Shown here: positions 44,826 to 50,841 of the stretch, in pieces | How the letters are laid out: each line of letters begins with the position of its first letter | How positions within the stretch are numbered: position 1 is the stretch's first letter | NCBI GenBank assembly: GCA_040954595.2 | Contig: CM082598.2 | Coordinates: forward strand, 4,774,001-4,838,000 | Reading direction: 5' to 3' | Length of the DNA stretch: 64,000 nucleotides | From: Balanoglossus misakiensis | Lineage: Eukaryota > Hemichordata | Translations under genes and position numbers: made by a program | Notes under the pieces: model-generated | Seen by the model: only the letters and a program-made list of their open reading frames with translations | Databases searched by the model: none | What the model was told of the DNA's origin: nothing

Positions 44826-45607
44826 TTATTTTTGCTTGTTTGTTTGTTTACAAACAAAGGCGTCCTGCCACTGCAGACTTACTTCATAACTTTGATATAA
44901 CCCTTGGATGCAGCTACATGAAGTGCTGATGCTCCTGACTTCGTGTGTTTCTTCTCTTTGATTACTTTGCTATTCAACCACTGATTGGCATCGGATAACA
45001 TTCTATTTTCTTCTTCAGTACGTGCCTGTTCGACATCGTAGCCTGCAACAGAAACACACAGACACGATACACATCAAGTCACTGAATCAGATGTTCTGGG
45101 GCTTCCTTGAGCCAGGGTTCTGCCTGTGCTGGATGATGCCAGCAGAAAATGGTTGTGTACCCAATCTAGTCCATTGTCTCATTTTGATACATTGATGTAT
45201 GGGTATGACTTGCAAGAGACATGAATATTAATGAGTGTGAATATTAAAGGGACAAAGTCTCTCTCTTGCTGCCCTTTTCCATCAATTATGCTTGATACAA
45301 GACACCGTTCATGTTATTCTACATGTGGATATATAGAGAATCAACATTCAACGACACACAATTTCCATCCCGTTTTAATAGTAAAAATCTCGCCAAAATG
45401 AATAAATGGTAAACACCGATTATTCATTTTGGCGTGTTTTTTACTCTCGTGTCTACAAGGGTGGTTAAGACCAAAAGTCGGTTCTCACCTCTTTTATCTA
45501 TTTCTTTTTCTAACATTTCTTGAACATCTTCTTCTTCAGCCAGATCAACCGGTAATTCACCATCGTTATTTACTGCAAGTACATTTGAACCGCTGTCCAT
45601 TAAAAAC
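7475..45607 (-). CDS. PPP1R12A: Myosin phosphatase targeting subunit (MYPT1/MBS), 23 coding exons, 5' end missing
   Basis: Scaffold that binds the PP1 delta catalytic subunit and directs it to phosphorylated myosin light chain; Rho kinase inhibits it by phosphorylation. Joined exons give 895 residues and a stop. Visible order: ankyrin repeats (residues 1-160), acidic Ser/Glu linker (234-275), Ser region with RSASSP (about 325), ER-rich helix (353-420), RRSTQ Rho-kinase site (Thr452), Ser/Tyr/Thr-rich part, second site RRKATG (Thr599), K/E-rich helix (607-673), Ser/Gly/Tyr-rich part (674-737), coiled coil and C-terminal zipper (797-895). All 22 junctions have GT/AG and matching phases. The two Rho-kinase sites are 147 residues apart, against 157 in human. 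Human MYPT1 is 1030 residues, so about 115 N-terminal residues are not seen. The symbol follows the vertebrate name; it may be a single pre-duplication orthologue of PPP1R12A/B/C. Confidence 0.95.
7727..7777 (-). CDS. PPP1R12A: PPP1R12A exon: coiled coil [17 protein letters not shown]
   Basis: 17 codons, phase 0 at both ends, almost identical to [17 protein letters not shown] of vertebrate MYPT1. The acceptor is TGTTCAACAG and the donor GTTTGT. The intron to the last exon is only 165 bases; I see no extra exon there like the one that makes zipper-less vertebrate isoforms. Confidence 0.97.
8046..8207 (-). CDS. PPP1R12A: PPP1R12A exon: C-terminal coiled coil
   Basis: 54 codons, phase 0 at both ends. 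[20 protein letters not shown] continues [19 protein letters not shown] and ends ALETEKR, matching LYEQILAENEKLKAQLHDTN and LQLEKATQRQERFADRS of MYPT1. The heptad pattern shows a coiled coil, the region that binds the PRKG1 kinase zipper in vertebrates. The acceptor is CTCTTCACAG and the donor GTAAGA. Confidence 0.96.
8373..8653 (+). mobile_element. MAATI element, copy 1: dispersed repeat with a conserved short frame
   Basis: Ends aagcgcgtagct and agttacgcgctt form an imperfect inverted repeat. Inside, from the ATG at 8481, a frame starts [20 protein letters not shown] and includes [16 protein letters not shown]. The same frame occurs at 49851-50122 and, shortened, at 43984-44172, both on the minus strand. 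Confidence 0.7.
8740..8866 (-). CDS. PPP1R12A: PPP1R12A exon: Ser/Tyr-rich to LPCHNCKK
   Basis: One base plus 42 codons, phase 2 in and phase 0 out. [20 protein letters not shown] precedes a charged [12 protein letters not shown] and GLPCHNCKK. The region matches the MYPT1 stretch around RKPYSSRLEKDDSTDFKK before the coiled coil. The CHNC pair is not something I know from vertebrate MYPT. The acceptor is GTCCAACAG and the donor GTAAGT. Confidence 0.9.
9109..9326. mobile_element. cagtgtttcatc element, copy 1
   Basis: About 218 bases from cagtgtttcatctagacggg to ctatcctggatgaaacactg, inverted ends, with many runs of four to six G or C inside. It ends 21 bases before the exon at 9348-9397. Confidence 0.8.
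9348..9397 (-). CDS. PPP1R12A: PPP1R12A exon: [16 protein letters not shown]
   Basis: 16 codons plus two bases, phase 0 in and phase 2 out. It aligns with the AGDRYDSLLGRSGSYS region of MYPT1. The acceptor is TGTTTACAG and the donor GTGAGT. A dispersed element ends 21 bases from its donor side. Confidence 0.9.
10018..10391. repeat. Minisatellite, about 53-base unit, seven copies
   Basis: Unit with tctatatctacctgtggttg and ctcataatccctaaccctat; seven occurrences of the ccctaaccctattctc word. Confidence 0.85.
12019..12108. repeat. accaccatgg-type element
   Basis: aacccattcacccccggttc to aaccatggtggtgaaagggg, same layout and orientation as 4005-4096. Confidence 0.75.
12226..12415. repeat. Three-copy tandem repeat, about 70-base unit
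   Basis: Three units of taatctatatataggcataa followed by tgcacgaaatttttacaaat. Confidence 0.85.
13794..13984. mobile_element. TIR element (taaaggtatac family), copy 1
   Basis: About 190 bases from ttaaaggtatacggttacct to gaggtgactgtatacctttaa, ends inverted, TTAA at the border. It contains GTGGGTGGCACACGC and CCATATATGGGCGTATAT. Two more copies at 50842 and 63819. Confidence 0.8.
14689..14880 (-). CDS. PPP1R12A: PPP1R12A exon: Ser/Gly/Tyr-rich, possible alternative start
   Basis: 64 codons, phase 0 at both ends: KFPTSPN, then [20 protein letters not shown] and Gly/Ser/Thr/Tyr-rich repeats to AYTPGTSS. The acceptor is TGTTATTAG and the donor GTAAGA. The eighth codon is an ATG in strong context (AACATGG), and the acceptor's TAG is an in-frame stop just upstream. 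Initiation here would give a 215-residue C-terminal protein. Confidence 0.85.
14881..15110 (-). promoter_or_regulatory. Possible internal promoter for a short C-terminal isoform
   Basis: CpG-dense sequence directly upstream (minus strand) of the ATG at codon 8 of the 14689-14880 exon. There is an AT-rich TTTTTATG stretch near 15100. Vertebrate PPP1R12B makes a 20-21 kDa small subunit from an internal start; the position here is equivalent. This is inference without expression data. Confidence 0.3.
16443..16606. mobile_element. cagtcaaacctg element (pogo/Tigger-like ends), copy 1
   Basis: About 165 bases: acagtcaaacctgtgttagt to gacaagttggactgta. Inner tracts are versions of ctataGTGGCCA. CAGTC-AACCT ends are common in non-autonomous pogo-type elements; this assignment is by resemblance only. 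Confidence 0.7.
16740..17130. repeat. Degenerate repeat of gtttatgacatcacggttgc
   Basis: About five spaced copies of tcaagtttatgacatcac(a/g)gttgc followed by cacggtgat or catggtgat, between 16740 and 16940 and again at 17098. Confidence 0.7.
17644..17844 (-). CDS. PPP1R12A: PPP1R12A exon: K/E-rich helix
   Basis: 67 codons, phase 0 at both ends. About 50 residues are nearly all Glu, Lys and Arg (for example [18 protein letters not shown]), then [13 protein letters not shown]. The predicted structure is a long charged helix. The coding strand is an almost pure purine tract; the plus strand is its pyrimidine mirror. The acceptor is TCTAG and the donor GTAAGT. Vertebrate MYPT1 has shorter K/E runs near here, so the tract may have expanded in this lineage. 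Confidence 0.88.
17880..18130. repeat. (AATC)n and (ACCA)n-like microsatellites
   Basis: tcaatcaatcaatcaatcaa at 17899-17930, then imperfect accaaccaaccaa and caactcag repeats to about 18130. Confidence 0.85.
18313..18410 (-). CDS. PPP1R12A: PPP1R12A exon: second Rho-kinase site (Thr853 type)
   Basis: Phase 1 in, phase 0 out. [20 protein letters not shown] continues LEE to the donor. It matches RERRRPREKRRSTGVSF of MYPT1; Thr599 of the visible protein corresponds to human Thr853. The acceptor is CCAACAG and the donor GTGAGT. The exon ends seven codons after the Thr, the same geometry as the first exon of the neighbouring gene at 2563-2808. Confidence 0.95.
18532..18655. mobile_element. CG-type element, left-truncated, touching a splice donor
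   Basis: Only the right half is present: cgcgaaaataaagtgttttacagta. It ends five bases from the exon boundary at 18661, so the intron (minus strand) starts GTGCG and then runs into the element's TACTGTAAAAC end. Confidence 0.75.
18661..18892 (-). CDS. PPP1R12A: PPP1R12A exon: Ser/Thr/His-rich linker
   Basis: Phase 0 in, phase 1 out; 77 codons plus one base. Segments include [38 protein letters not shown] and [18 protein letters not shown]. High GC and fit of both phases support it. The acceptor is CTCGTCAG and the donor GTGCGT. A dispersed inverted-repeat element ends five bases into the intron. Confidence 0.85.
20990..21445. repeat. 62-base tandem repeat array A, about seven copies
   Basis: Unit: gtgtaactgctacaatgtac, atcattgcaaacaatgtggt, tgttactttgtattacactg. 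Copies differ by a few bases only. Confidence 0.9.
23104..23301. mobile_element. CG-type element, copy
   Basis: Complete, with tactggaaaacaggaaattt and aaatttcccgttttacagta ends and CGCGAAAAT words inside. Confidence 0.75.
24065..24390. repeat. 62-base tandem repeat array B, about five copies
   Basis: Same unit as array A, 2.6 kb further on in the same intron. Confidence 0.9.
25561..25600. repeat. (ATC)n microsatellite
   Basis: catcatcatcatcatcatca run, interrupted. Confidence 0.85.
27747..27915. mobile_element. cagtcaaacctg element, copy 2
   Basis: tacagtcaaacctgtctata to aacacaggtttgactgta, with inverted ends about 20 bases long. Confidence 0.75.
28001..28019. repeat. (TG)n microsatellite
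   Basis: gtgtgtgtgtgtgtgtgtgcgtg run. Confidence 0.85.
28123..28347 (-). CDS. Possible alternative C-terminal extension of PPP1R12A, Ser/Thr/Tyr repeats with stop
   Basis: In-frame continuation of the 28348-28419 exon past its donor. It reads repeated GYTPRSS (twice) and [10 protein letters not shown] (twice), then [14 protein letters not shown] and a TAG stop. The peptide repeats share their motif with the exon itself (GYTRRS), and the GC content is far above intron level, so it looks coding. Read-through would give a protein with the ankyrin domain and Thr696 site but no second Rho-kinase site or zipper. It could also be a retired exon part. Confidence 0.5.
   Translation of the reverse strand: MSMTSGYTPRSSSGYTPRSSTTTTTSSYSRPSSTSSYSRPSSTSSTYGSGRSSTTSSYRPSSSYTPSSSYTRRY
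28348..28419 (-). CDS. PPP1R12A: PPP1R12A exon with [14 protein letters not shown]; alternative longer form to 28123
   Basis: 24 codons, phase 0 at both ends, from acceptor TTCCCTTACAG to donor GTGAGC. The peptide is [20 protein letters not shown] then DDNE. If the donor is not used, the frame stays open for 74 more codons of Ser/Thr/Tyr repeats and stops at 28123-28125 (see the separate entry). The spliced form leads to the Rho-kinase and zipper exons. Confidence 0.85.
28500..29290. repeat. Tandem array of CG-type element units
   Basis: About five units of roughly 150 bases, each with aatactgtaaaac, TTTTTGCAAAC, GCGAGAGCCAA and AACGCAAAAATAAAACGTCG. Units start near 28507, 28648, 28838, 28991 and 29140. 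It is a diverged branch of the CG-type family, with TGCAAA in place of CGCGAA. Confidence 0.75.
29814..29870 (-). CDS. PPP1R12A: PPP1R12A exon completing the Thr696 motif
   Basis: 19 codons, phase 0 at both ends: [19 protein letters not shown], the match of GVTLTDLQEAEKTIGRS in MYPT1. It completes the motif RRSTQGVT across the junction. The acceptor is CATTTTAG and the donor GTAGGC. An inverted-repeat element begins about 70 bases upstream of the acceptor. Confidence 0.94.
29871..31564 (-). other. PPP1R12A intron, 1.7 kb
   Basis: One CG-type inverted-repeat element (29943-30155), AT-rich unique sequence, a C run at 31195 and a G run at 31313. No exon seen. Confidence 0.7.
29943..30155. mobile_element. 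CG-type element, copy
   Basis: Complete: tactgtaaaacacttcattt at the left and aataaagtgttttacagta at the right, about 213 bases. Confidence 0.8.
31565..31661 (-). CDS. PPP1R12A: PPP1R12A exon: first Rho-kinase inhibitory site (Thr696 type)
   Basis: Phase 2 in, phase 0 out. [20 protein letters not shown] continues to [11 protein letters not shown], the counterpart of YLTPVRDEESESQRKARSRQ and RRSTQGV in MYPT1. The Thr (residue 452 of the visible protein) corresponds to human Thr696, whose phosphorylation inhibits PP1; the adjacent Ser is a PKA/PKG site in vertebrates. The acceptor is CCACACAG and the donor GTGAGC. Confidence 0.96.
31662..33269 (-). other. PPP1R12A intron, 1.6 kb
   Basis: Contains a 120-base tandem duplication (31696-31952). 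The plus strand from 32704 to 33276 reads long open segments interrupted by stops, without recognised similarity. Confidence 0.65.
31696..31952. repeat. Tandem duplication, about 125-base unit
   Basis: Two copies of gttcagtcagtcagta, agaccgttttctgaactc and acgagatttcgcg, differing by point changes. Confidence 0.8.
33270..33476 (-). CDS. PPP1R12A: PPP1R12A exon: YTRRRW motif and ER/K-rich helix
   Basis: Phase 2 in and out. It starts [20 protein letters not shown], matching the conserved SSYTRRKWEDDLKK of MYPT1, then runs as about 35 residues of alternating Glu with Arg/Lys and ends [14 protein letters not shown]. Such E-R/K runs can form a stable single alpha helix. The coding strand is almost pure purine. 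The acceptor is CTACAAACAG and the donor GTACTA. Confidence 0.9.
33477..36266 (-). other. PPP1R12A intron, 2.8 kb
   Basis: AT-rich. A short GGAATTTATTTATTCA-type triplicate lies at 34130-34180 and an accaccatgg element at 35371-35460. No exon fits; an open frame at 36070-36279 fails on phase. Confidence 0.7.
35371..35460. repeat. accaccatgg-type element, opposite orientation
   Basis: taacccttccaccaccatgg, then a tggtccaaatccattgtttt core, to aatgggggtggaagggtt. Confidence 0.75.
36267..36307 (-). CDS. PPP1R12A: PPP1R12A small exon with GRSSDADS
   Basis: 41 bases, phase 0 in and phase 2 out, encoding [13 protein letters not shown] plus a split Ser. It sits where MYPT1 has RRLASTSDIEEKENRDSSS, so a shared kinase site is plausible. 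The acceptor is CTCAACAG and the donor GTAGGT. The phase is right for the SYTRRRW exon downstream. Confidence 0.85.
36308..36631 (-). other. PPP1R12A intron, 0.3 kb
   Basis: Short intron with AG-rich sequence; nothing else seen. Confidence 0.8.
36632..36820 (-). CDS. PPP1R12A: PPP1R12A exon: WRxGLRKTGS and RSASSP region
   Basis: 63 codons, phase 0 at both ends. [20 protein letters not shown] matches the MYPT1 segment [28 protein letters not shown] matches the vertebrate RSASSP motif, known there as a NUAK kinase and 14-3-3 site (Ser445 in human). The donor is GTGAGA. The acceptor TTTCAAAG is weak but gives the right phase. GC content is higher than in the flanking introns. Confidence 0.94.
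36821..37489 (-). other. PPP1R12A intron, 0.7 kb
   Basis: Contains a short accaccatgg-type element (37148-37229). An 83-codon open frame at 37157-37408 has no similarity and is not counted as an exon. Confidence 0.75.
37148..37229. repeat. accaccatgg-type element, short
   Basis: ttaaccctttcaccgccatgg to tgacatgggggtgaaagggt; part of the core is missing. Confidence 0.65.
37490..37615 (-). CDS. PPP1R12A: PPP1R12A exon: acidic Ser/Glu stretch
   Basis: 42 codons, phase 0 at both ends. It has [20 protein letters not shown] followed by Lys/Pro/Thr residues, the counterpart of the acidic SSCSSEEDEEDDSESEAE stretch in MYPT1. The acceptor is TGTTCCAG and the donor GTAAGT. Confidence 0.92.
37616..38981 (-). 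other. PPP1R12A intron, 1.4 kb
   Basis: AT-rich; no exon or repeat family recognised. Confidence 0.65.
38982..39014 (-). CDS. PPP1R12A: PPP1R12A microexon (11 codons)
   Basis: A 33-base exon, phase 0 at both ends, encoding [11 protein letters not shown]. The acceptor is TTTCTCTAAG and the donor GTTTGT. It continues the helical segment of the previous exon and could be skipped without a frameshift, so alternative use is possible. Support is splice signals, phase and the hydrophilic peptide; there is no homology to lean on. Confidence 0.62.
39015..40490 (-). other. PPP1R12A intron, 1.5 kb
   Basis: AT-rich with a long T run at about 40395; no exon recognised. Confidence 0.65.
40491..40590 (-). 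CDS. PPP1R12A: PPP1R12A exon: basic Ser linker with helix
   Basis: Phase 2 in, phase 0 out; 33 codons. It begins [15 protein letters not shown], giving KRRSSVS across the junction, a possible basophilic kinase site, and continues [16 protein letters not shown] chose the acceptor CCTTATAG over CTGTAAG ten bases further on because its pyrimidine tract is better; both keep the frame possible. Donor GTGATT is weak. Confidence 0.78.
40591..41388 (-). other. PPP1R12A intron, 0.8 kb
   Basis: No exon or known repeat; a short G/C-run stretch with repeated GTGGGG at 41010-41055. Confidence 0.65.
41389..41456 (-). CDS. PPP1R12A: PPP1R12A exon: Lys/Pro-rich linker
   Basis: 22 codons plus two bases, phase 0 in and phase 2 out, encoding [20 protein letters not shown]. 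The phases fit the exons on both sides. The sequence is not conserved with vertebrates, but the position after the ankyrin domain is right. The donor GTATCA is weaker than average. An inverted-repeat element starts 26 bases upstream of the acceptor. Confidence 0.8.
41482..41574. repeat. accaccatgg-type element beside an exon
   Basis: ttaaccctttcaccaccatg to ggatatgggggtgtgagggt; it lies 26 bases from the acceptor of the exon at 41389-41456. Confidence 0.7.
42807..42890. repeat. 39-base direct duplication
   Basis: gatatcaacgcgatttaaat followed by agcaaccattctcgcac, twice in a row. Confidence 0.9.
43206..43411. mobile_element. CG-type element, copy next to a CA repeat
   Basis: Complete: tactgtaaaacggtttattt to ataacccgttttacagta, followed directly by a CA microsatellite. 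Confidence 0.8.
43417..43442. repeat. (CA)n microsatellite
   Basis: Uninterrupted cacacaca run after a CG-type element. Confidence 0.9.
43755..43829 (-). CDS. PPP1R12A: PPP1R12A exon: end of ankyrin domain
   Basis: 25 codons in phase 0 at both ends. [20 protein letters not shown] closes the ankyrin domain, like VGQTAFDVADEDILGYLEEL in MYPT1. The acceptor is TTTCTAG and the donor GTAAGT. Confidence 0.94.
43984..44172 (-). mobile_element. MAATI element, copy 2, diverged
   Basis: Frame [20 protein letters not shown] then [14 protein letters not shown] and stop. It lies inside the intron between two ankyrin exons; the distal part of the element is lost. Confidence 0.65.
44242..44386 (-). CDS. 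PPP1R12A: PPP1R12A exon: ankyrin repeat
   Basis: It encodes a full ankyrin unit with [20 protein letters not shown] and then [14 protein letters not shown], aligning with the MYPT1 repeat [13 protein letters not shown]. The acceptor is TGTTTCAG and the donor GTAAGT. The entry codon is split, reading Asn where vertebrates have Lys. Confidence 0.95.
44640..44870. repeat. (TTTG)n and (ATTT)n tracts
   Basis: Repeated tttgtttgtttac words and an atttatttatttatttattt run, in an imperfect 75-base three-fold repeat (actgactcagtaaggac). Confidence 0.75.
44883..45042 (-). CDS. PPP1R12A: PPP1R12A exon: inter-ankyrin helix and ankyrin repeat
   Basis: Phase 1 in, phase 2 out. It contains [17 protein letters not shown] followed by [16 protein letters not shown], the counterpart of the MYPT1 segment with RQWLN and the TALHVAAAKGY repeat. 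The acceptor is TGTTGCAG and the donor GTAAGT. The helical linker between ankyrin repeats is typical of the MYPT family. Confidence 0.95.
45245..45461. mobile_element. Palindromic aaagggacaaagtctctctc element, partial
   Basis: Starts ttaaagggacaaagtctctc, runs through gatacaagacaccgttcatg to a palindromic centre (CCAAAATGAATAAATGG against ATTCATTTTGG), then stops 28 bases before the exon at 45489. The right arm is missing. Confidence 0.7.
45489..45607 (-). CDS. PPP1R12A: PPP1R12A exon: ankyrin repeat and start of central helix
   Basis: Begins with the third base of a split codon and ends in phase 1. It encodes [20 protein letters not shown] and an acidic [19 protein letters not shown], matching the MYPT1 segment with AVNSEGDTPLDIAEEE. 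The acceptor is a pyrimidine tract ending TTGCAG; the donor is GTGAGA. This is the first exon of the gene I can recognise in the window; the exon or exons before it, with the KVKF motif, were not found. Confidence 0.93.
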
Positions 45608-45736
45608 CTGCAACAGAAAAAAAGGAACAGTGTACGATCAGAAATCACTTCAGTGTACATGTACACAGGAGAAGTTTAGGCCCCTGATATTCACCTGTAA
45701 ATCAAACCAGTTTCAACCAATTTGGCAGGTTAGGAA

Positions 45737-46024
45737 TTAAAGGGACAAAGTCTCTCTCTCTCGCTGCCCTTTTTTCATACCCTTGATACAAGACACCGTT
45801 TGTTATTCTACATGTGGATATATAGTGAATCAACGTTCAATCACACACAACTTCCATCCCACCTGCAAGATTTTTACTCTCATATCCTACAAATGGGATG
45901 GAAGTTGTGTGTGGTCGTACATTGATTCACCATACATTCACATGTAGAATAACATAAACGGTGTCTTGTATCAAACATAATTAATAGAAATAGGGCAATG
46001 AGAGAAAAACGTTGTCCCTTTTAT
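45737..46024. mobile_element. Palindromic aaagggacaaagtctctctc element, full
   Basis: About 288 bases reading nearly the same from both ends: acatgtggatatatagtgaa and acaacttccatccc on the left have inverted counterparts on the right. It would form a long hairpin. Confidence 0.75.
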
Positions 46025-47447
46025 TAATTGGGTGATTCAATTCTCCTTGATCGATAAGCTATTGAGAGAATCTTCTATTGGGGTCTAGAGCTAGCCTTAC
46101 ATCACCATGGCAGAATGGATAGCTTCACGTCACTGTCATTAGACAGGTTACTTTTAATGGCCCTGCCCCTCATAAAACCCCTCGTATAATTCAATAATGG
46201 ACTAACCCTCCTTGTTCTTGATGGCCCTTTTATTTTTTACAGGGGAAATGGGGTGAAGAGATTACAGCTCACATTTAACACTGTAAAAAGTTAGTGCGCA
46301 TCAAAGGTGATACCTCCTTGGGGAGGGGATTACATGCACTTTTGCATCAGGCATTCTGATAGGTCAGAGTTGACCTTTGGCCTTGTGGCTGCTGCTACTG
46401 ATTGGCTGGAGCCGACCAAGCTTAAGTTTTCAGGGCCGGGGTTCAATGGAGCAATATTTCCAATAGGGAAATGATATCATAATGTTTTTATATACATTTA
46501 TGGGGGGAGGGGGCCATGAACTCAATGTCATTCAAAATGCCAGTAATTTCCAAGAGTTTGTTTCAAGACATTTTGAGGTCACCAGTGTTTTTCTGAAAAA
46601 ATTTTCCCTGTGTTAGCAATATTTTATAACTATATGACAACATCATTGGCTATATGAATTTCCATGTGTATGAACACCTGTATATGTTGTCTTCATAGCC
46701 TGCACTTGTTTATAACCTGGTATAGCCTGACTTGTACTACTATCAATATATTTGTATGTGAATAATGAGTAACAATGGTGCACATACTAAATTGACTAAC
46801 TCAGACGGGGCCTGGATTCCGCTCTGTACTGAGTTCTATAAATAATCTGTTTTGTATGAAACAGAACAAGTCTCATCACATCACATTTCATGTTATCTAG
46901 TCTTTGTCACCTATGAAGAATAGCCATATCTCTTGGTTGGTTAGAAGCCCCTGCAAAAATCACTAATAAGTCACTGTGGATTAAGGTTTAGTCATCAATG
47001 TTGTTATGCAGAAATGTATGTTGAACTCGGTCTTGCATCTGCCCACTATGGATTGGTGTCGGTTTGTATTGTGAGTAATATCCTTTGTTTTGGAAACATA
47101 AAACTATGGATATTACTGGGGAATAACCAGGAATAACGATTAGCAGAATTGTGATCTTGTAGGCCAACGCCACTATGTGCTGGACAGGGCCAGGGAAGCA
47201 GGTTTTATCTCTGGAATGTCAACTATGCGCACTATTTCTCCCCTCTGTTCCAGAATACAGCAACAGCGCCAACTGATAGCCAGGCATCACTGAACTCTGA
47301 CCCCTGACCCCTTGACCTCGCTCATACGACAGTGCACTGCCCGCCTCAGCTACTGATTTTCTATCTGTTTTTGAAAAGCATGCCTTTTTAGATAGCAATT
47401 TGGCATTCTGTTATATCTGATTGACAAACATGTTTGAATGTACCTAT

Positions 47448-47743
47448 TTAAAAGGACAAGGTCGCTCACTCTTGGTATTATTTTGGTTATTTTAGTTTCT
47501 GTTAGCTTATTTGCACTGTTCAGCTCTCTGAAATATTCTCAACAACCCATCATCACAACTCAACTAAATCCTGAACATATGAAACAATTAGTGTACGAAC
47601 CAAAAAAATAATGAACCAAGTGTCCATGTACAGGTTTTGAGCTGAACTAAAATTACAACTGTTCATTATGTACATTTCCATCATGAGCTTAAGCTTTTTA
47701 TAGAATATGAAACAACCAAAAATGAGCAACTTTGTCCCTTTAA
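47448..47743. repeat. Possible relative of the palindromic element
   Basis: Ends aaaaggacaaggtcgctcac and gagcaactttgtcccttta resemble the family's ends; the interior differs. Confidence 0.4.
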
Positions 47744-49189
47744 TGTCACATCTGATGCAACCATAGCAACAGGGCTGTGTGTCGAATCACAGTACACAAC
47801 CACCAGCCCGACATTCAACCACAGAATGACATGCACGCATCTCAGTTTCAAAGACAACATCTTCTCATAAAATCCAGTTTTACAGGAATTCCTTTCACAC
47901 TTGTCTATTGCCTGAGGCAGCAAGAATCCCTTACATAATTTCTCCTAAAGAGAACCTACGTCATTCCCTCTCTCCGCACCTTTGTCATGATAATTAACAA
48001 GGCATCTTTACCTCAGGCAGATAATCTGGCCGATTGCCGTGAAAACAAACAACAAAACTGTCCAAATAATTCACTGTACATATGTTCACTGAGTGGAATT
48101 TAATCATTCGCCATTGCCAAGTGCCCTATACCACATTAAACTTTTGGACACCACGTTTTGTCGTTCCGAAATGCTGATGCAACATTTTCTCATTTTTGTG
48201 AATTTTTCTCGAATTTTTTCCTTCATTTTGGACCAAGTGGATATACTTTTGCAGTGCAAAACTTATTGTCATATAGGTGGTGTTCATTTCACAGAAGAAA
48301 TCTCATTCCATCACCCCTATGTTCCCAAAGCAATACTATATGCCCACCTTATTTTCCATAGTCAGATGGACCGTACCACTGGGGATAAGGGGTAGAGAGG
48401 GTAGACTAAACTTCACACAAGGTCAAACAAACCAAGCTTTCTTAACAAGCACCTTTGGGAATAGAACCACTGATGTTACATGTAGGTCACAATTTTGAAG
48501 GTCAACTTTGATGAGGAATGAACCAACAGTAAAAAGAACTTCCAAAATTAGCACCCATGAAAAGTTCAGTTTCACAGAAAACCAAGGAAAGTATTGCTCA
48601 ATAGGAATACTGACACAGTAATATTTGGCCATATTTACACAAATTTTGTTTCAAACAACAACTTTCACGAGTAGGGTGAGTTTTCTCTTGACCAAAAGAT
48701 CAAAATATTTAAAGTCCCAAATTTCATTCAAAAGTTGAACAAAATTCCAAGTCTTTTCCAATGGTTTTCCCAGACACTTCTGATATCATAAATACAATTT
48801 TTCAGGAATGAGTAATCATGTAGTATTTTAGCCAAAGTTTTTCCAACACCCACCGACATTTTTCCTGCACAAGTGGGTAAATCAACTTTCCATGACTTTC
48901 CCGGAATGCAATCCTTTCCCGCTAATTTCAAACACTTTCCCAGGAGCCGGGATCAAATTTTCCGGGATCACATAACCTCCACAGTAAGTAGAATAACACA
49001 GCCAGTCAGAAGGAACAAATATATCCCAAGCAATCATCAAAACGGTCCACAAATTTTCGTTTTGGGAAAATAGGTCAATGGGTTCGTGTGAATGATCAAC
49101 ATTCTCCAGATTCTGTGCCACTGAATAAAGAACACGAACCTATATCAAGAATATAATTTATAAACACATGTATACATACTTAGTATGTT

Positions 49190-49570
49190 TATACTACTTT
49201 ACGTATACATGTGTCAAGATTGTGAGATATCAACTATAGTAATAGTAATAGTGTCCACCTGGGTATTTTGTATGGTTACAAAATACATCGTACATGAACT
49301 GATTTTCTTGCATGATTCACGGTCTTGAACTAACCACAAATTAAGAATATCTGTTTGAAGATTATACTTGTGTCATCTCTACATACTTAATATCTGTATG
49401 TCCTACTCTATATGTACATATTCATATGTCTAGTAGATTGTGTGATATTTGCCATGGTAGTTGCGTCCACCTGGGTATTTTGTATGGTTGCAAAATACAT
49501 CGTACATGATTGACAACATAAATCCTGAACAGAATACAAAACTCAGAAGATCTGTTTGAAGATTTAATTT
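49190..49570. repeat. Diverged direct duplication
   Basis: gtccacctgggtattttgta and tgtttgaagatt occur twice, about 220 bases apart, in the same order with agatatc/gatatttgc words. Confidence 0.75.
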
Positions 49571-49850
49571 TGTCATTTTGTTCTTGGCAGATGGGCCGAT
49601 ATTCACTCGGGGCCTCCAAGCATCCTTGCAGAAGAAAAAAAAAAGTTTTATGCCGAGCGCCTGACGTGACAACATCATTGGCATAAGCTGAATACCGAAC
49701 TGTACGGTTCGTTGTTGCAGCTGTCCCATTCGCAAACACGTTGGTGATTACAATTACAGACAGCTCAGCCACTGGTTACCTGACCCCCTGACGTGACCTT
49801 TGATCCCGTGTCATGTACAGTTGTCGCAGATGTCAGGTTCTGTCATTTTA

Positions 49851-50122
49851 AAGCGCCTAGCATGCGCGTAACTTCCCAGCAAATTTTCCGTTCGATGCAT
49901 TCAAATAGTGGACTGCCTTCGCTTCCTTCCATATTTCATGTGCACCGTATAAGTAGATTCTGGTTTTGTCCCTCCTTTTCACCCAAGCTGGTGTCTTTTC
50001 CCAATCTCCGACACAGATTATGGTCGCCGCCATCTTCTCTGTTGTTGGGATTGACTGTTCACTAAACGTCTGTAACCAGCGGCTACAGTTGGAACATGTG
50101 TGTGAGACGAGCTAGGCACTTT
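49851..50122 (-). mobile_element. MAATI element, copy 3
   Basis: Frame [20 protein letters not shown], then KTRIYLYGAHEIWKEAKAVH and [16 protein letters not shown], then a stop (about 57 codons). Ends aaagcgcctagc and gctaggcactttaa are inverted. Confidence 0.7.
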
Positions 50123-50841
50123 AAACGGTCTGGATTGTTTGCGACCCTCCCCTAGGTTCCCTCCCCTCCTCACTTTCATTTCTCCATCCCTTCTTCGCAC
50201 ACTGTCCCCTCCACCTCCCCTCCCCTCTCTTGCTCACTCTCACAATGTCTGTGTCCCTATCTATAACAATATCTTACATCACTCTTTCTTTTACAGGCCC
50301 CAAAAATATGATCGCCAACAAATCTAAAAATTTGAATTACTGCAAAGACTTACAAGGGCAGAGATTATTCTTTGTATTTGTATGTTTGTAACCATGGTTT
50401 CGTCAGCCAGAATATCGCTATCTGGTCATTGTTTGCACAAAAGATGCACGACATAAACTGAGAACAAGTACCCTGAGGGACAGTCTGACCACAATGCCCC
50501 CTGCACTCTGGTCTATTTTGGTTCGGACCAGTACACCAGATCTGGTGGAATGATTCACGCGATCCGGAAACAGGGGTGTGTGTAGGGCAACGTGCAGCCA
50601 GAGGGGTTACGACAGACACACTTATCAGACTTGAAACACGAAAACAAACTTCCACCCAGCCTTGAACTATTGGGTGACTGCATAACAAACTGACATTGTT
50701 TTGCTAAACAGCAGAACAGGCCACAAATCATGATGTCGTTGGTGAAAGCACTTGTGCATGTATGTATGTACGTTGGCCCAGAAAAGTATATCACGGTATG
50801 GAATTGGTCCAAGCGTACACTCGAATACCCAGAATACAGTT

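Noticed and set aside
49422-49772. Minus-strand 116-codon frame
   Set aside because: It overlaps the diverged duplication at 49190-49570 and shows no domain or splice support.
50365-50688. Cys-rich minus-strand frame (CTGPNQNRPECRGHCGQ)
   Set aside because: Looks like a small Cys-rich domain, but there is no signal peptide, start context or splice site to support it.
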